Translations under genes and position numbers: made by a program | Shown here: piece by piece, positions 19,169-27,264 of the stretch | How the letters are laid out: each line of letters opens with the position of its first letter | Position numbering within the stretch: the stretch's first letter is position 1 | Notes under the pieces: model-generated | Told to the model about the DNA's origin: nothing | The model's input: only the letters and a program-made list of their open reading frames with translations | Databases searched by the model: none | Assembly (NCBI RefSeq): GCF_000214665.1 | Contig: NC_015572.1 | Location: 2,604,001-2,668,000 of the forward strand | Length of the DNA: 64,000 nucleotides | Direction: 5' to 3' | DNA from: Methylomonas methanica MC09 | Lineage (GTDB): Bacteria; Pseudomonadota; Gammaproteobacteria; Methylococcales; Methylomonadaceae

Positions 19169-20047
19169 GTGCGCATCTTTCTGGCCTACTTGGGTGTAAT
19201 ACTGATATGGTCCACGACGCCATTAGCGATCAAGTGGAGCTCTGTAGACGTTAGTTACGTGTTTGGCGTCACTGCGCGCATGAGCATAGGAGCCGTCTGT
19301 TTAATAGTGCTGATGTTGCTGGCCCGCCAGCCGTTGAGGCTTAATAGGAAAGCGCTACAAACCTATTTGGCGGTAGCTTTGCAGCTGTATCTAAGCATGT
19401 TGATCACTTACTGGGGCGCCCAATATATTCCCTCCGGCTGGGTATCGGTAATATTCGGTTTAAGCCCGTTTATGACGGCATTTTTGGCGGCGGCTTTTTT
19501 AAAAGAACGCAGCCTTGGTATCGGCAAACTGCTTTCCTATATCTTGGGGGTAATCGGCTTGCTGGTGATGTTCAACTCTGCGCTGGAGATCAACCAGCTG
19601 GCCATACAAGGCATGCTGGCCATGCTGTTGGCTACTTTTTTATACTCGGTCAGCTCGGTATGGGTAAAACAGATTCACGCCGAACTTCCAGCATTGACGC
19701 AAATCAGCGGCGGCATGCTGTTTGCCCTACCCGCTTATTTAATCACTTGGTATTGGTTGGATAATGCAACATTCCCCGACACTCTGTCCCAACAAACCCA
19801 ACTTGCCATCCTGTATCTGGGCATGATCGCCACGCCGATCGGCTTTGCGTTGTTCTATTATCTGCTGATTTATTTACCGGCTACCTCGGTCGCTTTGATT
19901 ACCTTGGTAACGCCGGTGTTTTCATTGGTGCTGGGTTATTTCGTTAACCACGAACCCTTGACGCTGAAAATTGCCCTCGGCACCGGTTTGATTCTACTGG
20001 CCTTGGCTATCCATGCTTTTACAGAACGCCGGCCGAAGCAACTTTGA
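19169..20047 (+). CDS. EamA/DMT-superfamily transporter, GTG start
   Basis: 292 residues with about ten transmembrane helices in two EamA repeats (first about 3-135, second about 145-285). Typical motifs are LIWSTTPLAIKW near the N-terminus and the P-x(n)-G helix ending ALITLVTPVFSLVLGYF in the second repeat. These are drug/metabolite exporters; the substrate cannot be inferred. The start is GTG at 19169, five bases after the acs stop, with no independent Shine-Dalgarno seen. Confidence 0.85.
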   Translation: MRIFLAYLGVILIWSTTPLAIKWSSVDVSYVFGVTARMSIGAVCLIVLMLLARQPLRLNRKALQTYLAVALQLYLSMLITYWGAQYIPSGWVSVIFGLSPFMTAFLAAAFLKERSLGIGKLLSYILGVIGLLVMFNSALEINQLAIQGMLAMLLATFLYSVSSVWVKQIHAELPALTQISGGMLFALPAYLITWYWLDNATFPDTLSQQTQLAILYLGMIATPIGFALFYYLLIYLPATSVALITLVTPVFSLVLGYFVNHEPLTLKIALGTGLILLALAIHAFTERRPKQL

Positions 20048-20188
20048 TTGCCGCTTATCAGCAATCGCCTATCCAGCGCACTATGCCCTATTCGATCTGG
20101 GCCGGCCATTTCCCCGTCGCCCGCCACCCGGATCGAAAACGTGAATCAGCGAAACTATCGTCATACTGCGGACATAAAACTCTCTACC

Positions 20189-20389
20189 TTAACAAGGAAA
20201 AGCGTTCTGAATATGTCGCTTGAAAAATCGGTTTTTTGAGCGCGCATTGATGAACGCTTTAAAAGTCTGCTCGGGCACATGACAAAATTCTTGCGGTTTG
20301 TCGTGTCGGAAAGAAACCCGCATTTTATGGGTATTTTCGTCGTAACCCACGATGTCGATCATGCCGGATTTAACGGGTAGTATTTTCAT
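20189..20389 (-). CDS. Small KTSC-domain protein
   Basis: 66 residues from the ATG at 20389 (MKILPVKSGMIDIVGYD). The frame opens upstream to 20440, but that extension looks non-coding. The pattern I-x-x-V-x-Y-D-x-x-T...L-x-V-x-F, then VPEQTFKAFINARSKNRFFKRHI, matches the KTSC domain found alone or joined to nucleic-acid-processing proteins. Its molecular role is unknown. It lies alone between the EamA transporter and the c-di-GMP island. Confidence 0.7.
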   Translation of the reverse strand: MKILPVKSGMIDIVGYDENTHKMRVSFRHDKPQEFCHVPEQTFKAFINARSKNRFFKRHIQNAFPC

Positions 20390-20503
20390 GGGATACACCA
20401 CTGATTTTGTAAAACCGCTTAGGTAGTAGAAAATCAACAATAGTTCCGGGGTAAAAAATGTCTTACCGAGATATAGGCAGGCACTGAACGGAAGCGCAGC
20501 AGT

Positions 20504-23266
20504 CTAGCTATTTAAACTTACCTCACCGGATCCTCCGGCCTGTTTTTTAGAGGTTCCGTCCCTTCTAAAAATACTGGCGCACTGCGATTCGAAACTTTCC
20601 AACGGCAGTGCTTTGCTGAATAAATAACCTTGGTAAAGCCGACAACCATGCGCTTCCAGAAACAGCCGCTGCTCTTCGGTCTCAACACCTTCGGCGATAT
20701 TTTCTATCTGCAAGTTGTTAGCCATGCCGATAATGGTTTGCACGATGACCGCATCACTCTGGGTCAGCCCGATGTTGCGGACGAAGGATTGATCTATTTT
20801 TAGCTGGTCTATCGGCAATTTGGTCAAATAATACAGTGAAGAATAACCGGTACCGAAGTCGTCTAACGAAAAACTGACCCCGATTTTTTTTAGTCGATGC
20901 ATCTTGACGATCGTATCGTCAATGTCGTCCAACACCAGCGTTTCAGTGAGCTCGAGTTTCAACCGGTTGGGGTTGATCGAATACTTGTTTAGCGAAAGTT
21001 GAACTTGCTCGACGAAGTCGGTTTGGTGGAATTGCCGGGCGCTGACGTTGACGGCAAGTTGCAGCATGGCTTTTTCCGGGGCCGACTCCCAAATCTTCAG
21101 CTGGGCGCAGGCGGCATCGAGCACCCATTGCCCTATGGGTAGGATCAATCCGGTTTCCTCGGCTATCGGAATAAATTCCAATGGCGAAATCATGCCCCTC
21201 CGCGGATGCGGCCAACGTATCAACACTTCCGCGCCCACAATCCGGCCGGACTGATTTACCTGCATCTGATAAAAAAGTCTGAATTGGTTTTCCGCCAGGG
21301 CTACGCGCAAATCGCTTTCCATGGCGCTACGTTTTTCCAATGCTGCTTGCATGGCCGGATCGTAAAAAAGCAGACTGTTTCGTCCGCCGCGTTTGGCTTG
21401 ATACAAGGCAGTGTCGGTGTATCTTAACAACTCTTCCGCACTGGTGTTTTGCCGCTGGAACAAACTCACCCCCATGCTGGCGGAGCAATGGTGTTCGAAT
21501 CCCTGCAATACATAAGGCTGGTTAATCGCCGCCAGCATCTTATTGCCGACCATTTTGGCCTGGTTGGACGCAAGGGATGCATCCTCGCTTAAGCCGTTTA
21601 GAATCACCACGAATTCGTCGCCGCCCAATCGGGCAACGGTATCGCCTTCCCGTACGCATGCGAGCAGGCGTTGCGCCACCTCCACCAATAACAGATCACC
21701 CACGGCATGGCCTTTGGTATCGTTAAGCGTTTTGAAATTATCCAGGTCGATAAACAAGGCGGCACCGTGATTGGCATGCCGCGCATTGCTAGCAATAGAC
21801 TGTTGCAAGCGATCGTACAGCAGGCGCCGATTCGGTAGATTGGTGAGCGGATCGTAGAACGCCAAACGCTCTATTTCGGCCTCGGCCTGTTTTTGCGCAA
21901 TTGCCAGGCTAAAATTCTCCAGGGCGAAATTGATATCCATCGTCATCTCAACCAGCAGATCTCGAGTGGCTTCGTCAAAGGCGTTGGTTTGGTCGGCATA
22001 CAGAACGAAGGCACCGATTGCGCGTTCGTTTTGGTAAAGCGGTAACGAAGCCGACGCAGCCCAGCCAGCCCTTTGTCCAAGCTTTTTCCAAGGCGCGGTG
22101 ACCGGGTCGTTGTTAAAATCCTGGCACCAGTAAGGTTGCTGCTCCCTTATAGCCGTCCCGGTCGGCCCTTGCCCGTAGGGACTGTCGCCATCGACCGATG
22201 TCTGTAGGTATTGCAGTTCTTCGGCGCCTTCGCCGAAACTCGCGGCCGGCGTAATCAATTTGGTATCGGTATCAATCATGCCAACCCACGCCATCTTCAT
22301 GCCGCCAAACTGCACGGCAGCGCGGCATATCTCCAAAAACAGCTCCGCTTCGCCGCTACAATGGGCTATGGCTTTGTTGCACCGGCTCAAGGCGGCGTAC
22401 AAGCGCATATGCCGTTGAATTTTTTCTTCGGCTGCTTTTCGCTCGGTAATGTCGCGCGCAATACCCAAGACGCCGATTAACTTGCCGTCTTGACCCAGCA
22501 TCGGTGTTTTCAGCGTTTCAAACAATCCCCGGTAACCATCGTCGGCAAATGTCAGCCACTCTTCGTTGGCGTTCACGTTGCCTGCGGCCATGGCCTTCAA
22601 ATCGTTCTCCCGGAAAAAGTCGGCCAAATCCCGGCCGACAAAATCGTAATCGGTTTTGCCTATTATTTGCGCTTCCTTAGCGCCGTATAAGCGTTCGAAC
22701 TGCCGGTTGCAGGCCAGAAAAACGCCCTTCGGATCCTTTAACCAAACCAGTTCGGGGATGGTGTGGAGCAGTGTGTGCAAATGAGCGTTCGTCAGCATCA
22801 GCTCGTCCAGACTGATTCGCAACTTGGCTTCGCTTTCGGCCAACTGCTGGCTACGGGCCAGCACCATTTCTTCCAAATGATTGCGCAGACGGTCAATCTC
22901 CAGATGCGTGCGCACCCGGCTCAACAATTCTTCGCGTTGATAGGGTTTGGTAACGAAATCGACCGCGCCCAAACCGAAGCCTTGCACTTTTTCATCGGTG
23001 TCGGATAGCGCGCTGACGAAAATAACGGGTACATTTCGGGTGTCGGGATTCGCTTTCAGTCTACGGCAGACCTCGAAGCCATCCATACCCGGCATTAGTA
23101 TATCCAGCAACACAAGATCGGGCGGATTACCGATAGTCGACTCTATCGCTAAGTCCCCATTAATGGCCGCTCGAACTTCGTAACCTTCCGCTTTCAGCAA
23201 ATCGCTCAATAATTTCAGGGAAGCCGCGGTGTCGTCTACCACTAATATTTTGTTTTTAGTTTTCAT
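20504..23266 (-). CDS. Response regulator REC-PAS-GAF-GGDEF-EAL
   Basis: 920 residues. The receiver domain (1-125) has D11/D12, phospho-acceptor D55 (LVLLDILMPG) and K107. A PAS domain (about 160-280) and a GAF domain (about 290-450) follow. The cyclase domain has an intact GGDEF at 548-552 and LDNFKTLND. The EAL domain (about 655-895) has AEVLIRW (EVL for EAL), [37 protein letters not shown] and a terminal QGYLFSKALP. Both activities are possible. The gene starts seven bases after the hybrid kinase stop, so it is very likely the output partner of that kinase, turning c-di-GMP levels up or down on phosphorylation. Confidence 0.92.
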   Translation of the reverse strand: MKTKNKILVVDDTAASLKLLSDLLKAEGYEVRAAINGDLAIESTIGNPPDLVLLDILMPGMDGFEVCRRLKANPDTRNVPVIFVSALSDTDEKVQGFGLGAVDFVTKPYQREELLSRVRTHLEIDRLRNHLEEMVLARSQQLAESEAKLRISLDELMLTNAHLHTLLHTIPELVWLKDPKGVFLACNRQFERLYGAKEAQIIGKTDYDFVGRDLADFFRENDLKAMAAGNVNANEEWLTFADDGYRGLFETLKTPMLGQDGKLIGVLGIARDITERKAAEEKIQRHMRLYAALSRCNKAIAHCSGEAELFLEICRAAVQFGGMKMAWVGMIDTDTKLITPAASFGEGAEELQYLQTSVDGDSPYGQGPTGTAIREQQPYWCQDFNNDPVTAPWKKLGQRAGWAASASLPLYQNERAIGAFVLYADQTNAFDEATRDLLVEMTMDINFALENFSLAIAQKQAEAEIERLAFYDPLTNLPNRRLLYDRLQQSIASNARHANHGAALFIDLDNFKTLNDTKGHAVGDLLLVEVAQRLLACVREGDTVARLGGDEFVVILNGLSEDASLASNQAKMVGNKMLAAINQPYVLQGFEHHCSASMGVSLFQRQNTSAEELLRYTDTALYQAKRGGRNSLLFYDPAMQAALEKRSAMESDLRVALAENQFRLFYQMQVNQSGRIVGAEVLIRWPHPRRGMISPLEFIPIAEETGLILPIGQWVLDAACAQLKIWESAPEKAMLQLAVNVSARQFHQTDFVEQVQLSLNKYSINPNRLKLELTETLVLDDIDDTIVKMHRLKKIGVSFSLDDFGTGYSSLYYLTKLPIDQLKIDQSFVRNIGLTQSDAVIVQTIIGMANNLQIENIAEGVETEEQRLFLEAHGCRLYQGYLFSKALPLESFESQCASIFRRDGTSKKQAGGSGEVSLNS

Positions 23267-23273
23267 ACCAATC

Positions 23274-26200
23274 CTAAATGGTCCTTAGCGCCTTTAGAAT
23301 CGCCGGATAATCGAAATTATAAACAAGCCGGCTTAATACGTCCTTTAACAGCGGGTCAAAATCGGCAATCCGTTCAATAATCAGTTCCATACGTTCGCTT
23401 TCCAGGCTAACCACCGCATTTTCCAGCTCCCGACGTAATTGTTCCGGCAATACAGACAGCATTTCCGGCGTCAAGGGTGCGGATTCATTAGCGGTAGTTT
23501 CGGTTTCCGAATACACAAACTTCACCCCCAGCAGGCTGGACAGGCATTCATAGATTTCGCCGGCTTGAAACGGTTTGCTTATAAAGCTGTCCATGCCGGC
23601 AATCAACAATTCCGTGCGTTGTTCGGAAAATGCCGATGCCGTGACTGCGACGATTTTTACCTGCCGGCCTTCGGCAAGCCGGCGAATGACTTTTGTCGCC
23701 TCCACACCATCCATGATCGGCATTTGTCTGTCCATCAATATCAAATGCGGGCGCCATTCCTGGAATAAGGTCACCGCTTCCCGGCCGTTTTCGGCGTGTT
23801 TGACCTGAAAGCCAAGCGGTTCCAGTAGATTGACCAGCAGCAACCGATTGTCCAGCTGATCTTCCGCCACCAGTATCCGAAACGTCGGCTGCCCCGGTGC
23901 CAAACTTAAGACATCCCGTTCTTCCGCCTTATGCAATCGGCCGATATCCTCAGTGTCGGCAATACCCAAAGGTAAATCGATTCGAAACAGCGAGCCCTTG
24001 CCTAGTGTACTTTCCAGGCTAAGACGCCCTTTCATCAACTTCACAAATTGTTGTGTGATGCTTAAGCCGAGTCCCGTGCCTTTGTTGTCCGCCGTTTTAC
24101 CCAATTGCACGAAAGGTTCGAATATACGTTGTTGATCTTCCGGAGCGATACCGGGACCCGTATCTTCAACTTCAATCAATAAGTGCGAAACAGCGTTGTT
24201 TTTGGTGCCCAAGCGTATGGTTACCCCCCCGTGTTCGGTAAATTTCAGACCATTGCCCACCAAGTTAATTAACACTTGGCGTAAACGGGCTTGGTCGCCA
24301 ACGATATAACGCGGAAAATCGGAAGACTGATCAATGGACAATTCCAGCTGCTTTTCCTTGGCCCGTACCTGCATCATATCGGTTACGTCGCACAACATAC
24401 CGCCCAAATCGAAGGGTTCCTCTTCCAGTTGGATGCGGCCCGCTTCGATCTTGGCCATTTCCAGGATGTCATTGATCAAGGTCAACAAATGCTCGCCGCT
24501 GCGGTTGATGATATCGACGTTGCGCCTGTCCGCCTCCGGCAACAGCGGGTTTTTGCGCATGATCGAGGAGAAACCGAGAATGGCGTTCAACGGCGTGCGT
24601 AGTTCATGACTCATGTTGGCCAAAAACACGCTTTTGGCTTTGTTGGCCGCTTCCGCCGCGTCGCGCGTCAACAGTAGCTCCTGCGTCCTTTGTCGCACGG
24701 TCTCTTCCAGGTGATCCTGGTAGCGCCTGAGTGCAGCTTCCGCTCGTTTTTGCTCGGTTATATCGCGGGCAATCTTGGAGGCGCCTATAACTTCACCTTG
24801 CCGGTTTTTCAACGGCGACACCGTCACCGACACATCGATTAGCTGTCCATCCTTGCGACGGCGCACGGTTTCATAGTGCCGTATAAACTCGCCGCAGCAG
24901 ATTTTCTCCTGTATCTCGCGCTCTTCATCCAACCGATCGTCGGGGATGAGCGCGGTAATCCGACGTCCGATAATTTCGTCCGCCCGGTAGCCAAACATGC
25001 GTTCCGCACCATTGTTCCAAGCGGTGATGATGCCATCCAGGGTTTTACCTATAATGGCATCGTCAGTGGATTCCACAATCGCGGCATATTCCATTAGCGA
25101 TTTCTCCGTTTGTTTGCGTTCGGTAATATCCCGACAAATTGCCAGATTGTATATCTTACCGTCGAACTCAAAGTAGTTGCCGGTCACTTCCACCGGAAAC
25201 ACTCGCCCATCCCGGGTACGGTGTCTGGTTTCGAACTGCATTTGACGGCGATAGGACAACTCCGGCCAGAAGTTCTCCCAAAGGTCCGGCGACCAGTCTG
25301 GGTCGATATCGAATACGTTCATACCGCCTATAAGCTCTTCACGACTAAATCCCAAGGTGGTAACGGCGCTCTGGTTGACATAGAGAAAATGAGGGTCGTT
25401 ATCGCCCATCAGTACGATGGTTTCCTTTACCTGATCCATGGCGTAGCTCAGCAATTGCAGCTGGTGCTGAGCCTGTTTGCGCTCGGTCAGATCGTAGGCC
25501 AGGCCGACAAAACCGGCGGTTTCCCCGTTTTCATCCCGCAGGCGGGTAACGGACAGATTGACCGGAATCCGCTTGCCGTCTTTACGGATGAACGTCCATT
25601 CGTTTTCCTCCGGCAAATCATGCATAGGCCTGACCGTAAACGCTTCGAATCCCGGCGCTATTGTGTTACCCAGCTGCGCGGATAATCGCTTGGCGTATCC
25701 GCTTATCTCCACAGGATCGTGCCATAGTGTGGGCGTTTGCTTGCCTATCACCTCGCTCGCCGTATAACCCAGTAAGCGTTCCGCAGCGGGATTAAAGCTG
25801 CTGACTAGGCCACCGCAATCGCAGGAAATAATCGCGTAAGCCGCGTCGTCCAGAATAGTCCGCTGAAAAATGCTAAGCCGCTGTAGATGTTCTTCTCTTT
25901 CCTGTATGGCTTGCATCATGCTATTGAAGTTTTGACCCAAGCGGCCGATTTCATCCGCACCGGTGGCAGGCACACGCTGTTTATAGTCGGCGGTAACCCG
26001 AACTCGTTCGGTCGCGTCGGTTAATAAAGCTATCGGACGCACGATAGTCCGGCGCAGGATAGTCAATTGCCCGAACGTGGCCGTCAACAGCACCGCGATC
26101 CCGACGCCGAAGATCCAAAGCGCCAGATGCGTTTGCCTGCCAAGTTGCTCCAAGCGCATAGTCATGCGGAGCCGGCCGCCATTCGGTAAGCTTTGCCATA

Positions 26201-26573
26201 ATTCAGCCGAACCATCCTCGAGTCGGATCCCATCCGGTTTGACGGGTAAGACGTGCGATTGGCGATGAGATGCCGGGTTGATGCTGGCCAGCAGCCGGCC
26301 GCCATCCAAAAAAATCTCCGCTTCCGTTATCTGCGAATTGACCCGCAGGGTATCGAGGACTTCCTGGGCACGCTCAGGATCTTCGAAAGCCACCGCGGCA
26401 TCCGTGCCAACGGAGATCAGATGGGCGTACGGTTCCATGATCTGCCGCACCCGGGTTTCCAGCGTGAAGCGATCGACGAGTATGAAAGCGATACCCGCGA
26501 CTATAAATGCCAGCAGTGCCGCGCCCCAAAGTACTCGCGCCAGTCTGTTATAAATAGTTTGCTGGAAAGACAT
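23274..26573 (-). CDS. CHASE8-type hybrid sensor histidine kinase
   Basis: 1099 residues. Helix about 13-33, a periplasmic CHASE8-like domain about 35-145 (TLETRVRQIMEPYAHLISVG and AVAFEDPERAQEVLDTLR), second helix about 150-170 and HAMP about 172-225. Three PAS domains follow (about 235-365, 372-485, 495-610), each ending in the DITE/DLTERK motif. HisKA has H656 in LANMSHELRTPLNA. The HATPase contains EDTGPGI and GTGLGLSI. A receiver at about 898-1015 has D948 in LILMDRQMPIMDG. It lacks an HPt domain. CHASE8 is the sensor of YfiN-type cyclases inhibited by YfiR, and yfiR is directly upstream here (4-base gap). YfiR control of this kinase is therefore inferred. Confidence 0.9.
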   Translation of the reverse strand: MSFQQTIYNRLARVLWGAALLAFIVAGIAFILVDRFTLETRVRQIMEPYAHLISVGTDAAVAFEDPERAQEVLDTLRVNSQITEAEIFLDGGRLLASINPASHRQSHVLPVKPDGIRLEDGSAELWQSLPNGGRLRMTMRLEQLGRQTHLALWIFGVGIAVLLTATFGQLTILRRTIVRPIALLTDATERVRVTADYKQRVPATGADEIGRLGQNFNSMMQAIQEREEHLQRLSIFQRTILDDAAYAIISCDCGGLVSSFNPAAERLLGYTASEVIGKQTPTLWHDPVEISGYAKRLSAQLGNTIAPGFEAFTVRPMHDLPEENEWTFIRKDGKRIPVNLSVTRLRDENGETAGFVGLAYDLTERKQAQHQLQLLSYAMDQVKETIVLMGDNDPHFLYVNQSAVTTLGFSREELIGGMNVFDIDPDWSPDLWENFWPELSYRRQMQFETRHRTRDGRVFPVEVTGNYFEFDGKIYNLAICRDITERKQTEKSLMEYAAIVESTDDAIIGKTLDGIITAWNNGAERMFGYRADEIIGRRITALIPDDRLDEEREIQEKICCGEFIRHYETVRRRKDGQLIDVSVTVSPLKNRQGEVIGASKIARDITEQKRAEAALRRYQDHLEETVRQRTQELLLTRDAAEAANKAKSVFLANMSHELRTPLNAILGFSSIMRKNPLLPEADRRNVDIINRSGEHLLTLINDILEMAKIEAGRIQLEEEPFDLGGMLCDVTDMMQVRAKEKQLELSIDQSSDFPRYIVGDQARLRQVLINLVGNGLKFTEHGGVTIRLGTKNNAVSHLLIEVEDTGPGIAPEDQQRIFEPFVQLGKTADNKGTGLGLSITQQFVKLMKGRLSLESTLGKGSLFRIDLPLGIADTEDIGRLHKAEERDVLSLAPGQPTFRILVAEDQLDNRLLLVNLLEPLGFQVKHAENGREAVTLFQEWRPHLILMDRQMPIMDGVEATKVIRRLAEGRQVKIVAVTASAFSEQRTELLIAGMDSFISKPFQAGEIYECLSSLLGVKFVYSETETTANESAPLTPEMLSVLPEQLRRELENAVVSLESERMELIIERIADFDPLLKDVLSRLVYNFDYPAILKALRTI

Positions 26574-26577
26574 CGCG

Positions 26578-27204
26578 TTATCTCACCTTACGGATCACAC
26601 CGTTTTCCAATATGTCGCTAGAGACTTCCAACATCTTGGTCTGAATTGTCAGCGCAACAGCCCTGGCTTGATCGAGATTGATGCGCATATGTACACTCTC
26701 ATCCACTTTAAACTGTATCACGCCGCCTTCTTGCAAAAAATCCGGCGTGTCGCCAACGGTCAGTACCGGCTTGTTTTTCATATGATCCAGTGCCCAACGG
26801 CGTTGGGCGGCACTTTTATAAGCAATGAATAGAATATGGCAGTCAGGTAACTCCTCCAGACTATCGGCCCGGACCACCGTGAATGCACGTCCTTTTTCGA
26901 CGCGATTATTAAATGTGGCTTCCAGAATATCGCCGAACGGATCGTCGCCCAAAATCCCGATAACCCAAGGCGATTGCTCGTCGGCGAAGACTTGAGGCGG
27001 CCAACCCACATAATGGGCGAAGTTGCGCAGGAAAGCCGCTTCCACTTCATTTGGGTGTTTTCGATCTTGACTCGCCCCTATTCCGGGTAATACGAGCAGG
27101 CATGATATCAATCCGATACTAATTGTTCTTAGTATGCCGTTGAGTTTGAAGCAGTCAACAGACTTTGGCGGCAAGCTGGATACCCTCGGATTCCGTACCG
27201 TCAT
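26578..27204 (-). CDS. YfiR/HmsC-family (DUF4154) periplasmic regulator
   Basis: 208 residues. A hydrophobic signal segment lies at about 24-45 after an unusually long N-terminus, so the true start may be a later codon. The mature part has the DUF4154 pattern: EAAFLRNFAHYVGWPP, IGILGDDPFG, CHILFIAYKS, VLTVGDTPDFLQEGGVIQFK and MRINLDQA. YfiR proteins bind the periplasmic domain of the diguanylate cyclase YfiN and hold it inactive. Here the downstream membrane partner is a CHASE8 histidine kinase. It sits 60 bases after the TonB-dependent receptor and 4 before the kinase, so all four genes look like one operon. Confidence 0.88.
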   Translation of the reverse strand: MTVRNPRVSSLPPKSVDCFKLNGILRTISIGLISCLLVLPGIGASQDRKHPNEVEAAFLRNFAHYVGWPPQVFADEQSPWVIGILGDDPFGDILEATFNNRVEKGRAFTVVRADSLEELPDCHILFIAYKSAAQRRWALDHMKNKPVLTVGDTPDFLQEGGVIQFKVDESVHMRINLDQARAVALTIQTKMLEVSSDILENGVIRKVR

Positions 27205-27264
27205 CCGGGATATGCCAACAACATGAGAGCGATAACGCTGTTTGGGGGCAACATGCAGTCAGGC

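Noticed and set aside
20048..20239. 63-residue plus-strand frame after the EamA transporter
   Set aside because: No family pattern, composition unlike the neighbours, and it overlaps the better supported KTSC gene on the other strand.
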